A DNA stretch of 61,554 nucleotides from Pantanalinema sp. GBBB05 (GTDB lineage Bacteria; Cyanobacteriota; Cyanobacteriia; Leptolyngbyales; Leptolyngbyaceae), in assembly GCA_016743235.1 (NCBI GenBank), contig VRZD01000040.1, forward strand, positions 1 through 61,554, given 5' to 3'. A program made the position numbers and the translations under genes. This document shows, piece after piece, positions 16,857 to 26,752 of this stretch. Numbering within the stretch: position 1 is the stretch's first letter; every line of letters starts with the position of its first letter. The notes beneath the pieces are model-generated. The model worked only from the letters and a program-made list of their open reading frames with translations. It did no database searches and was not told the DNA's origin.

Positions 16857-18544
16857 TCTCCTCTATCTGGAATTGTGAAATAGAATGTTGCGCCTTGACC
16901 CAATTCCGACTGTACCCAGATTCGTCCATTATGACGCTCGACAATTTTTTTGCAAATCGCTAGTCCAATCCCAGTACCAGGGTAATCGATCCGATTATGT
17001 AAACGTTGAAAGATTACAAAAATTCGCTCAGCATACTGAGGATCAATGCCAATGCCATTATCTTGCACAGAAAATAACCATGACTGTTCTTGATGACTGG
17101 CTTGAATCCATACCTGGGGAGCCACTTCATCCGCAAACTTGATAGCATTGCTGATTAAATTTTGGAATAGTTGGGTGAGCTGAGTTGGATCCGCCTGAAC
17201 ATTCGGTAAATCTTTGTACATAACCACGGCTCCCCGCTCCGCGATCGCAACTTCCAGATTCGCGATCGCACAAGCTACCGCTTCCATACAGCTTGTGAAC
17301 TCAAATGCTTGCCCTCGCGTCCCAATGCGGGAATAGGCGAGTAAGTCATTGATCAGGGTACGCATCCGCAGCGCCCCATCAACGGCATACTGAATAAAAT
17401 CATCGGCATCCGCGTCAAGTTTGCCCTTATAGCGTCGTTCTAGCAATTGTAGATAGCTAGTCACCATACGTAGAGGTTCTTGCAAATCATGGGACGCAAT
17501 ATAGGCAAACTGTTGCAGTTCAGCATTGGAGCGGGCTAATTCCTGACGCTGGAGGACTTCTTGTTCTAGCAATTGGGCTTGGGTGAGCGCAATCCCAATT
17601 TGATTCGCCAGTTGCTGAAGTAATTCTATTTCAAAATCAGTCCACTGCCGAGAATCAGAACATTGATGAGCAATCAACAACCCCCATAAATCCTCTTTGG
17701 CGAGAATAGGAATGACCAGTTTGGCTTTCACCTGAAACTGCCGCAAAAATTCTACTAAGCAAGGGGAAGTTTCCCGACTATGCTCGATATCATTGATTTT
17801 TCGAACCTGCCCCTGGCGATACTGTTGTCTGATGGTGACTGGAAATACCTCTTCCAAAAAGACCTGCCCCATAACGGCAGGAAAACCAGGTTGTACCGCC
17901 TCAGCGACGCCGCTACCGGTGCCATCTGACCAGAGCCGATAAATTAGAACCCGATCGGCCTGTAAAATTTTCTGCACTTCAGTCACTGCGGTCTGCAAAA
18001 TGTCATCTAAATGCAGGGATTGCCGGATTTTAAGGGTGACTTCAGCGAACAGCTGCGATCGCTGATTCTGCCGTTGGATGGCTGCTTCTGCCTGCTGGCG
18101 TTCCTGAATTTCATGGGCTAAACGGGCATTTTGCGCCTGAAGTTGCCTCGCCAAAGTCTGAACACGCAGATGGGTTTTGACCCGGGCAACGACTTCTTCA
18201 TACTGAAGTGGCTTGGTAATAAAATCAACTGCACCCAACGTGAACCCTTTCACTTTATCGACGGTTTCGCTCAAAGCAGTTAAAAAAATGACTGGAATTG
18301 ACTGGGTGACCTCACGTTCTTTCAGCCGTCGGCACGTTTCAAAGCCATCCATTCCTGGCATAAGAATGTCCAGCAAAATTAAGTCAGGAGTAGCATAGCT
18401 AGCTTTTTCTATCGCACTTTCTCCATCTTCAGCAAATAAAACTTTGAAACCAGCCTCATTCAAAAAATCGAATAATACTTCTAGATTTGTGGGTGTGTCA
18501 TCGACAACAAGAATAGTTCCTGTTTCCAGCATAGGCTGATTCAT
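16850..18544 (-). CDS. REC-GAF histidine kinase with phytochrome-type H-box
   Basis: 564 residues: receiver (~10-130, VVDDTPTN, D59 in LLDILMPGMDG, FLTALSE, ITKP), a coiled helix (~135-170), a GAF domain (~175-330) and a kinase core with H352 in YIASHDLQEPLRMVTSYLQLL, then HATPase (LFQNLISNAIKF, DNGIGI, GTGIGLAI). The GAF resembles those of cyanobacterial multi-sensor kinases (EVQKILQADRVLIYRL), but no chromophore cysteine motif was recognised. Its ATG overlaps the stop of the giant Ser/Thr-histidine kinase gene by 4 bp, and its own end overlaps the Rcp1-like gene by 7 bp, so all are translationally coupled. The N-terminal receiver could take phosphate from the C-terminal receiver relay of the giant kinase; that direction is inferred. 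Confidence 0.9.
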   Translation of the reverse strand: MNQPMLETGTILVVDDTPTNLEVLFDFLNEAGFKVLFAEDGESAIEKASYATPDLILLDILMPGMDGFETCRRLKEREVTQSIPVIFLTALSETVDKVKGFTLGAVDFITKPLQYEEVVARVKTHLRVQTLARQLQAQNARLAHEIQERQQAEAAIQRQNQRSQLFAEVTLKIRQSLHLDDILQTAVTEVQKILQADRVLIYRLWSDGTGSGVAEAVQPGFPAVMGQVFLEEVFPVTIRQQYRQGQVRKINDIEHSRETSPCLVEFLRQFQVKAKLVIPILAKEDLWGLLIAHQCSDSRQWTDFEIELLQQLANQIGIALTQAQLLEQEVLQRQELARSNAELQQFAYIASHDLQEPLRMVTSYLQLLERRYKGKLDADADDFIQYAVDGALRMRTLINDLLAYSRIGTRGQAFEFTSCMEAVACAIANLEVAIAERGAVVMYKDLPNVQADPTQLTQLFQNLISNAIKFADEVAPQVWIQASHQEQSWLFSVQDNGIGIDPQYAERIFVIFQRLHNRIDYPGTGIGLAICKKIVERHNGRIWVQSELGQGATFYFTIPDRGEC

Positions 18545-21500
18545 ACCTGAACCTGATAATATTTAATCAATTCAATCACTTGTTTTCCCTTAAAGCTTTT
18601 TGCCAGTTGTCGCAGCTGAGTTGCAAAAGTAGCCCATTGCGGTTCTAACTGTTCTAAGCGCTGCGTGTACTCCACAACACCCTTTAGATCGCCCATTAAA
18701 GCTAGATCTAGCAATATGTTGAGCTTCTGGGTCGTTGGAATAGCGGCGGGAGGAAGAGGAGCGAAGGAGGGCAGGGCGCGATGGGGAATGTCTCCGTTTA
18801 GGGAGGGGGGCATCTCCTGAGATTCAACCGCATCAACCCATTCCAGCGCTAAATGTACCTGTAATTGGTCTAACAAAGCAGATTCTTGAACCGGTTTAGG
18901 CAAGAATGCATTGCAGCAGGCTTCCTGGCTCATACGCTGATCAAATTCAAACACACTGGCTGAAATGGCAATCACAATCAGGTTTTGCAAATCTGGGATT
19001 TGCCTTAACTGCCGGGTCATTTCGAATCCATCCATTTTAGGCATGACTAAATCAACCAGGACGACATCCGGGTGATGCTCTCGTGCTTGCTCTAATCCTT
19101 CCTGCCCATTGCTCGCCTCAATAACATTAAATCCTAGCGGTTGTAACAGACCTGCGATCACCGTACGATTAAATTCCTTATCATCTACAATCAGCACCGA
19201 TCGCCGATCGCCCGTGTAACCAGCGATCAATCTCGAAGCGGTTGACTGCACAGTACTAGGCGATTGTGGTACTTCAGGCAATTCCAGATCCAACCAGAAA
19301 ATACTGCCTTGTCCTAACGTACTGCTGACTTGAAGATTTCCACCCATGAGTTGCACAAGCTGGCGACAAATTGCAAGTCCCAACCCCGTTCCCTCAGTGC
19401 GATGATGGGGTTCACTGGCACAATGGAACGGTTGAAAGATCGGCTCTAATTGTTCTGGGGCAATCCCAATGCCAGTATCGGCAATTTCAAATCGAATTTT
19501 GTCACCCATGATGGTTTCACTAAGTTCGTGTCTGGGAGCCGTTAGTTCAGGGGCTAATGACCAGTGCTTAAGATAGCCCACTCTCAAGGTAACGCTCCCG
19601 ACTTGAGTAAACTTAATGGCATTACCGAGTAAGTTCAATAGCACCTGTCGCAGTCGTTTTTCATCGGCATTCACCAATTGTGGTAAAGGAGATAACGCTT
19701 GGTAGTTTAATGGAATCTGCTTTTGATCGGCACGAACCCGACAAATTTCTAGCACATTTGCTAACAATTGCGGCAGATGAACTGTGCTGGGATGTAACTC
19801 CATTTTCTGTGCTTCAATCTTGGACAAATCTAATACATCATTGATGAGCGTTAGCAGGTACTCGCCACATTGATGAATCACATTTAAGCCATTTTTTTGC
19901 TGTTCAGTTAACCCATTGTTCTTCTTGAGGATTTGACTGTATCCTAAAATGCCATTCAGTGGGGTACGTAACTCATGGCTCATATTGGCTAGAAACTCAC
20001 TCTTGGCACGATTGGCAACTTGGGCGGTTTGCTCGGCTCGTTGTCGTTCTTGAATTTCCTGCTGCAAGTGTTGGTTTTTCTCCTGAAGCTCCAAGGTCCG
20101 GGCAGCCACCTTTGCTTCCAGCGTACGATTGGCTTCTTCCAAATCCGAGTAAAGCCGCGCATTCTCGATCGAGATGGCTGCTTGGGCTGCCAGTAATTGC
20201 AGAACCTCCAGGCGATCTTGAGTAAAGACTTCTGTGGTAAGAGTGTTTTCTAAGTAAAGCACCCCAGTCAGTTTTCCCTGGTGCAGAATTGGGGCACATA
20301 AGATAGATTTTGGCTTTTCAGCAACAATGTAAGGATCAGCAGCAAAGATGAATTCAGTATTGGCATTATTTAGAACTAAGGATTCCTTTGTCCTAGTGAC
20401 ATAATTAATGACGGAAATTGGCAAAACTGAATTAACGGCTTGTGTCTGTAAAGGGAGTGATTGTTGCACAATAATAGTGTTTATACCAATCGTTCCCGAT
20501 GCTTCAATCAAGAGTTGCCCTGCTGTTTCCAGGAGTAAATAGCCCTTTTCGGCACCAGCACTTTCTAAAACAATCTGCATGAGTTTGGTAAGCAATTCAC
20601 CCAAGATAATTTCACTTGACAGCGCTTGGGATGCTTTCATCACGGTGGCAAAATCGAATGCTGTTGTTCCTCCTGTGCTTCGATGCCCTGTTGTCGGTGT
20701 GGCTTGCCCAGCGATCGTTCGCTGCTGCAATGGTTGGAACAGAATACTGGAATATTTTGTGACCAGAGCTTGCACTTTTGCAGTAGCTCCCCAACGGAGA
20801 TAGCCATGATGCGCTTCCAGTAAATAGGTCTGTGCTATTTTTTCGCGCCCTTGAGCTAAATAAAATGCAGCGGCTAACTCGTTAGCAAGGGCTTCTTCCT
20901 GAATGTAGCCATGCTCTCGAGCGCCTACGATCGCCCGATCATACCACTCCATGGCTTGCCAATAATTCCCTAAAACCCTTGCCTTCTCTGCTTCTACGAG
21001 CTCAAACTTATGCTGAAAATTCGCGGGAGCATGATCAGCCCAGTTCCGCATCTTGCTTTGATTAGCTGACACCCGACTGAGAATAGATTCCGGTTGGCGT
21101 GTGGAGGCATAGATAGCTAAATGGGCTAACGAATCATAAAAGTGGAAGACTGGGACGGTAAACCAGCCTCTGTTACCATCTAAATACTGTTCAGCAGTCA
21201 TGGCATGGTCTATCGCTTGGGGTAGCTGACCAAACAGATAAGCCAAAATTAATTTATTCAAGAATATATAATGAATGACTGGTCGCTCATTCAATTGAAT
21301 ATGAAATGACAAAAACTTTGCTTCATCATATGCATCACCAATTAATTGGCACGAATCATCCGCATCTCCAAGTAAGTTCAACACTGTTTGGTGAAAAATT
21401 TGATTCCACTTTAAGGCTGTTGCTTGATTAATTTGGGCGATCGCTTGGCTATACTGTGCCATTTCCCGTTCTAGTCCTCTTAGCTCCAGACCGCTCCAGT

Positions 21501-24500
21501 AAGAGTATTGACATTTGTAGGTGGCGGCATAACCGGCATGAGCCAAATCCCCATTTTCCAAGCCACTGGCATAGGCATCTTCCAAGAATGGCAAGGTCTG
21601 GTGGATTGGGTGCTTCCACGGTAGGATAAACGTTGAAACCTTAAACAATGTTTGACTGCGGGTTTCCCTGGTCTGGAGGCGTTCTAGGAGATTTAAGGCA
21701 AGCTGCCCAAACTGATATCCAGTTTCAATATCCTGCAATAAGCCGCTGAAAATGATGCCATAATCTGCAAAGCCACTAGCAGATGCAGAAGTAATGCCGT
21801 ATTGAATGGTTAAGTTGACTTGCTGACATGCCATCAAAATAAATAATGCCGGTGCCGCCTGATATGCCGCTGGTACTAAACTTGCCAATAGTCGGAGGGC
21901 AGCAAGTTTGCTCGCATCGCCGATCGCAGGTAGATTCATCAAATCGTTCACTGTTTTCCCTGCTAAGAGTGTAGTTGTTTCAGCGATCGCCTGTTGAACC
22001 TCCAATGACGATGGCGACTCACTCAACGTCACTCCTAGAATTGTTAATGCTTCTAGTCCTAATTTTACTGCGGCTAAAAGCTGTCTCTGCACTTCACAGG
22101 CTTTAATTCGCAACTCGTAAGCTTTAACTTGATCTAAAGGTGTTTTTGCCTGTTGCAATATCAATGCCGTGAGTCGCTGCATCTCGGTAAAATCACCACT
22201 TAGAAAAGCTGCTTCTGCGGCTTCTTGATGGAGCACTAGGGTCAGGTGATAATACTGCTGCCAGCTACTTGCAGGTAATAAATCTAAGCCCACTTGGAGA
22301 TAGCGCATTACTACTTCATACGCCATGACTGATTTTGCTGTTTGAGCAGCCAGTAAATTGAGTTTAGCAATGTCAATTTTTTCAGCTTCCATTGTTAATA
22401 AATGAACACCAAAATTCAATTGATTAACCAAAGTAAAAATAGCTTCTTTAGCGACTTCTAATGAGAGGTGCTGCCGTAATAGCCTGCCAATATTGAGATG
22501 AATGATTGCTCGTTTTGGCTCTGGAATTAAACTATACGCAGCTTGCTGGATGCGATCGTGGGAAAACTTATAGGTGATTTGCACCAAGGGATTGGATGGA
22601 AATAACTGAGTAGAATCTCTGATAGCAATAGTTTTAGGAGCAAGAACCAATGGAAGTTGATCGGAATAACTAAATGGCACCACAAATCCTGCTTGCAAAG
22701 CTTCCCATAACTCTTTAGCAGTCTTCGATTGCGACGTTTGATTGGCGATCGCTAACACATCTAGGGTGAATTTATCACCAATGCAGGCAGCGATCTGAAG
22801 AATACTCTGTGTTTTCAAAGAAAGTTTTTGAATTTGATTTACCATCAATTCAACTACATTCTCTGTAATCTCGATCTTCTGCAACATATCCATATCCCAT
22901 TGCCAAGCACCTTGCTCAAAGTTGAACCAGAGCCACTGATCTTGATACAGCGATTTCAGCAGTTGGGTTAAGAAGAAAGGATTGCCTTGAGTTTTTTGAA
23001 ATACTAGTTTCGCGAGTGATTCGGTTCTAGCCAGATCGGTATGCAGCGTGTCAGCAACAAGCTGAGTGACATGACTAACTTGTAAAGGGTGAAGAATGAT
23101 CTGCTGGACGATCGCTTTAGTTGGCTGAACCCGCTCCAAAATATGCCTTAAGGGATGGTCAAGGCTAACCTCTTGATCCCGATATGTTCCAATCATCAGC
23201 AAATATCGATTTTCGGGATTCGTAATTATTAGCTCAATCAGCTTCAGCGAGGAGAGATCTGCCCATTGTAAGTCATCAAGAAAAATCACTAACGGATGCT
23301 CAGGCTGGCTAAAGACCTGAATAAATTGTTGAAATACTCGATGGAATCGATTTTGAGATTCTAATGAATTCAGTGTCGCAACTATTGGTTGACAACCAAC
23401 AATCTGCTCTACTTCGGGAATCACTTCAATGATGACTCCACTGTTAGCTCCCAAGGCTTGTAGTAATTTGCTTCGCCAAATAGCAATTTTCTCATCATTC
23501 TCTGTCAATAGCTGGCGCATCAATTCCTGAAATGCTTGAATCAGTGATGCATAAGGCATATTGCGCTTGAATTGCTCAAACTTTCCAGACAAGAAATAGC
23601 CTCGTTGCCGAGTGATGACTTGCTGGAGTTCGTTGATCAGAGCCGTTTTACCAATGCCTGAATAACCACTGACAAATATTAATGCGATCGCGCCAGCACA
23701 GACCTGCTCAAAGGTTGCTAGTAAAATGGCAGTTTCCTGTTCTCGACCGTAGAGTTTCTGGGGAATCAGAAATTGGCTAGAACGATCTAACTGACCGATT
23801 GGAAACGGGGCGATCGCTCCAGATTGCTGAAATAACTGCTGGCACTGAATTAAATCTGCCCTGAGTCCTAACATACTGTGATAACGTTCCTCTGCCGTCT
23901 TCGCTAGTAATTTCATGACTAGATCTGAGAGAGGCTGTGGAATCACCGGATTGAGTTGAGTTGGCGCGATCGGAGCTTGAGCAATATGGCAGTGAATCAG
24001 TGCTAATGAATCAGTCGCTTGATAAGGCAGTTGACCGGTCAATAGTTGGTAGAAGGTAATGCCTAACGAGTAAAAATCGGTACCATAGTCGATCGTCCGG
24101 TTCATTCGCCCAGTTTGTTCTGGTGACATGTAAGCGAGCGTCCCTTCTAACCAGTCAGGATGTTCTAGTGCCACAGGTTCACAAGATAGGCAAGATGCAA
24201 TACTGAAATCAATAATTTTGACCTGCCCAGTTTGGGGATGAATCAGGATATTGCTGGGATTCAGATCTTTATGAATAATTTGGTTTCGGTGTAGGTCTGC
24301 TAGTGCTGAGGTGAGTTGAATGGCAATGTTGAGAAACGGTTCTAATGATAGAGAAGAGGAGCCAAGAAATTGCTGTAATGAGATCCCACCAAAGTTTTCT
24401 AATACTAGTGCTAGAGAATTTTGATAAGTTTCTAAAGCTAAAGGTCGAATAACTCCCGAAATATTTAAACTTTCAAGCAGTTTAAACTCTTGCCTCAAGC

Positions 24501-24651
24501 GAGTAATTTCTTCCAGTGAGGGATACTCGGCTTTAAGAACTTTGACAATCACCGGTTGTTGCTCTGGCTGCTTAACGCCGCTATAGACCCTGGTGTAGTT
24601 ACCCTCATAAACCACTTGTTGAAGCGTGTAGCCAGCCAGTATCTGCTTCAT
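18541..24651 (-). CDS. Trifunctional Ser/Thr kinase - AAA ATPase - GAF - hybrid histidine kinase
   Basis: A 2036-residue protein of the large cyanobacterial HstK-like family. A Ser/Thr kinase domain (~8-270) has K37, HKDLNPSN (127-134) and DFS at 148-150 instead of DFG, and a degenerate glycine loop (YEGNYTRVYSG). A predicted AAA/STAND ATPase follows, with Walker A GYSGIGKT around 327-336 and LVIFLDDLQWAD as Walker B, then a long helical, TPR-like region (~650-1250). GAF is ~1320-1470, HisKA has H1559 in MSHELRTP, then HATPase and a receiver with D1867 in LVDLVMPKMDG. The last ~100 residues, helical and ending QVIELIKYYQVQV, are unassigned. It heads the four-gene operon, with a 10-bp-stem inverted repeat in its leader. 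Expected role: integration of metabolic or developmental signals; the input is unknown. Confidence 0.92.
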   Translation of the reverse strand: MKQILAGYTLQQVVYEGNYTRVYSGVKQPEQQPVIVKVLKAEYPSLEEITRLRQEFKLLESLNISGVIRPLALETYQNSLALVLENFGGISLQQFLGSSSLSLEPFLNIAIQLTSALADLHRNQIIHKDLNPSNILIHPQTGQVKIIDFSIASCLSCEPVALEHPDWLEGTLAYMSPEQTGRMNRTIDYGTDFYSLGITFYQLLTGQLPYQATDSLALIHCHIAQAPIAPTQLNPVIPQPLSDLVMKLLAKTAEERYHSMLGLRADLIQCQQLFQQSGAIAPFPIGQLDRSSQFLIPQKLYGREQETAILLATFEQVCAGAIALIFVSGYSGIGKTALINELQQVITRQRGYFLSGKFEQFKRNMPYASLIQAFQELMRQLLTENDEKIAIWRSKLLQALGANSGVIIEVIPEVEQIVGCQPIVATLNSLESQNRFHRVFQQFIQVFSQPEHPLVIFLDDLQWADLSSLKLIELIITNPENRYLLMIGTYRDQEVSLDHPLRHILERVQPTKAIVQQIILHPLQVSHVTQLVADTLHTDLARTESLAKLVFQKTQGNPFFLTQLLKSLYQDQWLWFNFEQGAWQWDMDMLQKIEITENVVELMVNQIQKLSLKTQSILQIAACIGDKFTLDVLAIANQTSQSKTAKELWEALQAGFVVPFSYSDQLPLVLAPKTIAIRDSTQLFPSNPLVQITYKFSHDRIQQAAYSLIPEPKRAIIHLNIGRLLRQHLSLEVAKEAIFTLVNQLNFGVHLLTMEAEKIDIAKLNLLAAQTAKSVMAYEVVMRYLQVGLDLLPASSWQQYYHLTLVLHQEAAEAAFLSGDFTEMQRLTALILQQAKTPLDQVKAYELRIKACEVQRQLLAAVKLGLEALTILGVTLSESPSSLEVQQAIAETTTLLAGKTVNDLMNLPAIGDASKLAALRLLASLVPAAYQAAPALFILMACQQVNLTIQYGITSASASGFADYGIIFSGLLQDIETGYQFGQLALNLLERLQTRETRSQTLFKVSTFILPWKHPIHQTLPFLEDAYASGLENGDLAHAGYAATYKCQYSYWSGLELRGLEREMAQYSQAIAQINQATALKWNQIFHQTVLNLLGDADDSCQLIGDAYDEAKFLSFHIQLNERPVIHYIFLNKLILAYLFGQLPQAIDHAMTAEQYLDGNRGWFTVPVFHFYDSLAHLAIYASTRQPESILSRVSANQSKMRNWADHAPANFQHKFELVEAEKARVLGNYWQAMEWYDRAIVGAREHGYIQEEALANELAAAFYLAQGREKIAQTYLLEAHHGYLRWGATAKVQALVTKYSSILFQPLQQRTIAGQATPTTGHRSTGGTTAFDFATVMKASQALSSEIILGELLTKLMQIVLESAGAEKGYLLLETAGQLLIEASGTIGINTIIVQQSLPLQTQAVNSVLPISVINYVTRTKESLVLNNANTEFIFAADPYIVAEKPKSILCAPILHQGKLTGVLYLENTLTTEVFTQDRLEVLQLLAAQAAISIENARLYSDLEEANRTLEAKVAARTLELQEKNQHLQQEIQERQRAEQTAQVANRAKSEFLANMSHELRTPLNGILGYSQILKKNNGLTEQQKNGLNVIHQCGEYLLTLINDVLDLSKIEAQKMELHPSTVHLPQLLANVLEICRVRADQKQIPLNYQALSPLPQLVNADEKRLRQVLLNLLGNAIKFTQVGSVTLRVGYLKHWSLAPELTAPRHELSETIMGDKIRFEIADTGIGIAPEQLEPIFQPFHCASEPHHRTEGTGLGLAICRQLVQLMGGNLQVSSTLGQGSIFWLDLELPEVPQSPSTVQSTASRLIAGYTGDRRSVLIVDDKEFNRTVIAGLLQPLGFNVIEASNGQEGLEQAREHHPDVVLVDLVMPKMDGFEMTRQLRQIPDLQNLIVIAISASVFEFDQRMSQEACCNAFLPKPVQESALLDQLQVHLALEWVDAVESQEMPPSLNGDIPHRALPSFAPLPPAAIPTTQKLNILLDLALMGDLKGVVEYTQRLEQLEPQWATFATQLRQLAKSFKGKQVIELIKYYQVQV

Positions 24652-24690
24652 AACCGATCGTAATCCCGGTAAAAATGCGGCAACCTATGC

Positions 24691-24714
24691 ATTATCCTCA
24701 GTCGTGAGGGTAAT
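24691..24714. promoter_or_regulatory. Inverted repeat in the leader of the four-gene signalling operon
   Basis: Arms ATTATCCTCA (24691-24700) and TGAGGGTAAT (24705-24714) with a 4-base loop match at 9 of 10 positions; the mismatch is a G-U pair in RNA. It sits about 40 bp before the minus-strand ATG at 24651. An operator or a 5'-leader hairpin are both possible. Nothing else is evident in 24652-24945. Confidence 0.45.
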
Positions 24715-24945
24715 AAATCTATAAGCACTGCAATACTTCTTCTCTAGATTAAGATCTGATCTGACCCAAGTGTTCTGGCTTAACTACTTCTTTGGTTTGT
24801 TTCTTCTCAAAGCTTGTTTGTCCTTTGGTAAAGGCGAAGTAAGCCGAAAGCACCCTATGGATCCATTAATGGACTGCCAAAGTCTACGGTTCTCCAGGAG
24901 AACAATCGCTCGCCTACAGTTATCATACTTGGGCAAAATAGGCTG

Positions 24946-25524
24946 CTAACAATCTGTAGGGCTAGGTTGCCATAGCGTTGCGACAGCCCAGATTTCTGCT
25001 CCCCCCATAATTAGGTCACAGACCGGATCTTTGACATCATAATAAGCTTCGACATTGTCAGCATGGTATTTAGCTAATGCGAGTTTCACGTGAGCATAGG
25101 CTTGGACGCTGGTGGGATGCGTTCGCAAATAATCGCGAAACAGGAGGGCATAGCGTTGGTTCGGTTGTCCTGCCACCCGCACATGAACATTCACAGGACG
25201 GTGGGAACTGCTCGGTTTAAACAACCACTTTACCCACCCACTTGTTTGGCTTGCCCCTGGTGGCAAATGATCTTGAGTAATCTGCTGAATTTGGTGATAA
25301 CCAATTTTTGCTAATAAAGAGACAATTGTGGGCTCAAGCGTTGGGACGGTAATCTGAATATCAATGATGTCTTTTGCAGCTAACCCAGGCACAGAGGTTG
25401 AGCCGATATGATCAATTCTCAGCGCTAGCTCCCCCAGCACCTGACGGAGGTTGCTACCCAAAGCCAAGAACTCGTTACGCCAAGTGGATTGATGGGACTG
25501 GATAATAATCATGAAATCTATCAA
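24946..25524 (-). CDS. GrpB/UPF0157 family protein (nucleotidyltransferase fold)
   Basis: A 192-residue protein with the hallmarks of the GrpB (UPF0157) family: WRNEFLALGSNLRQVLG, then RIDHIGSTSVPGLAAKDIIDIQI, the pol-beta-like GS...D.D active-site region, and later HVRVAGQPNQRYALLFRDYLRTHP and YAHVKLALAKYH. These are often found as stand-alone proteins or fused to dephospho-CoA kinase. The biochemical activity of the stand-alone forms is not established; the fold predicts nucleotidyl transfer. The frame starts at an ATG at 25524, with a second ATG at 25512 giving MIIIQSHQSTW; either fits. It lies alone on the minus strand between the signalling operon and the pentapeptide gene, with no sign of co-transcription beyond shared direction. 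Confidence 0.85.
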   Translation of the reverse strand: MIDFMIIIQSHQSTWRNEFLALGSNLRQVLGELALRIDHIGSTSVPGLAAKDIIDIQITVPTLEPTIVSLLAKIGYHQIQQITQDHLPPGASQTSGWVKWLFKPSSSHRPVNVHVRVAGQPNQRYALLFRDYLRTHPTSVQAYAHVKLALAKYHADNVEAYYDVKDPVCDLIMGGAEIWAVATLWQPSPTDC

Positions 25525-25633
25525 CAGCTACAGGCTAAATCCATAGTTCGATGTTAATCAATCTCACAAACCTTTTTTCTAGGTGGAGATAGAATCGTTC
25601 TACGATCGCCTGCTTAGCGATTGATAGCCAGGG

Positions 25634-26179
25634 TCAAGTTGCTAATGAACTGTCTCCTCCTTCTAGAATGGTGCCTTGCAGATTTGTGCCCTCTAGATTT
25701 GCCCCACTTAAATTAGCCTTCTCTAGAGCCGCATCACTCAAGTTAGCTTGCTGTAAATCGGAAATTGATAAGTCGGCTCCACTTAAGTCTGCTGCTTCTA
25801 AATTGGCTCCGCTTAAATCGGCTTGATACAATTCCGCACTACTTAGGGTGGCTTGTGCCAGATTAGCAATCTTTAGATCGGCTTGACTGAGATCAGCATT
25901 GTCTAAAATTGCGCCTTCTAATACTGCACCATCTAAAATCGCATCACTTAAATTAGCCCCACTTAAATCTGCCTGAGTTAAATCAGCGCCATTTAAGTCA
26001 GCCCCACTTAAGTCAGTTTGACGTAGATTTGCCTGCCGTAAATTGGCACCACCTAGAAAGGCACCGGCTAGGACAGCCCCACTTAGATCAGCGCCTGGCA
26101 GAATAGCTTCATTTAAATTGATAGCAGTAAAATCACGCTCACCAGCAACATAGCGTTGCATTAATTCTTCTGAATTCAT
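25634..26179 (-). CDS. Pentapeptide-repeat protein
   Basis: 181 residues. After a ~25-residue lead (MNSEELMQRYVAGERDFTAINL), the whole protein to residue ~170 is tandem A(D/N)LXX pentapeptides, more than 25 of them, as in DLSGADLNGADLTQADLSGANL. Such repeats fold into a right-handed four-sided beta helix. Cyanobacteria carry many such genes; known members include gyrase-protecting DNA mimics and proteins of lumen or cytosol, but most have no assigned function. There is no signal peptide or membrane segment, so it is probably cytoplasmic. The N-terminal leader resembles the conserved MN..ELL.RYAAGERDF start of many cyanobacterial homologues. The DNA itself is a 15-bp quasi-repeat, which may promote length variation. 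Confidence 0.92.
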   Translation of the reverse strand: MNSEELMQRYVAGERDFTAINLNEAILPGADLSGAVLAGAFLGGANLRQANLRQTDLSGADLNGADLTQADLSGANLSDAILDGAVLEGAILDNADLSQADLKIANLAQATLSSAELYQADLSGANLEAADLSGADLSISDLQQANLSDAALEKANLSGANLEGTNLQGTILEGGDSSLAT

Positions 26180-26433
26180 GGCTAAATTCCTTTACTAAAC
26201 TGCATTACTAATGGCATGCCTATAGCTATTTTTGATCTACTTACAATAGACCAAAATTTATCAGCAGCATCTCTACCATAGGGTAGCTTTGTAAAGCTGG
26301 GTACGGAGAGTCTTAATATTTTAGCTACTCTCACATCGAATCGGCGTTGGGAAAGCTGCACGATCGCTCAATTAATGGCTGTGAAGACGACTACAACTGG
26401 CTAACTGTCACCTTCTCTGGTCTTTAACGATAA

Positions 26434-26455
26434 ATCAGAAAAAACTTTTTCTGAT
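26434..26455. repeat. AT-rich near-perfect palindrome
   Basis: Arms ATCAGAAAAA (26434-26443) and TTTTTCTGAT (26446-26455) are exact reverse complements with a 2-base centre. In DNA this is a good dimeric operator shape. In RNA it would be a terminator-like stem only if transcription ended within the T-run of the right arm. It lies about 350 bp upstream of the first gene of the stress cluster. Confidence 0.5.
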
Positions 26456-26715
26456 AGGAAATTTTAATCCCTACTAATCTTTAACTGATCTGAATTGCTA
26501 TATGAAACGTTACATTAACTAAAGCGGATGGTATGGCTTAGGTTAGAGGAAAAGCTTCAGAAATCCTCTTAACGTAAAAGGTAGAGGTAGGATGGGTTTT
26601 CTGCCGAATTTCCTATTGCTGAAATTAGTCTGGAGGCAACGTATGGATTTAGCAGTAAGAGCCAGTGTTAATCCTAAGAAGATTGTGTATCTATCTAGTG
26701 GCTCTGACTCAATCT

Positions 26716-26752
26716 ATCCAGGCAAAAGCTTCCTGCCTGGATTTGTCTTTTT
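26716..26752 (+). terminator. Rho-independent-type terminator or attenuator before the stress cluster
   Basis: ATCCAGGC (26716-26723) pairs with GCCTGGAT (26735-26742), with an 11-base loop followed by TTGTCTTTTT. It is oriented to stop plus-strand transcription about 55 bp before the lipoprotein start at 26807. No gene precedes it on this strand, so it could end a small RNA or attenuate the cluster's own transcript. Confidence 0.55.

Noticed and set aside
25640..26130. Tandem 15-bp repeats that could suggest a minisatellite or CRISPR
   Set aside because: They encode in-frame pentapeptide repeats with no spacers; a protein repeat explains them.
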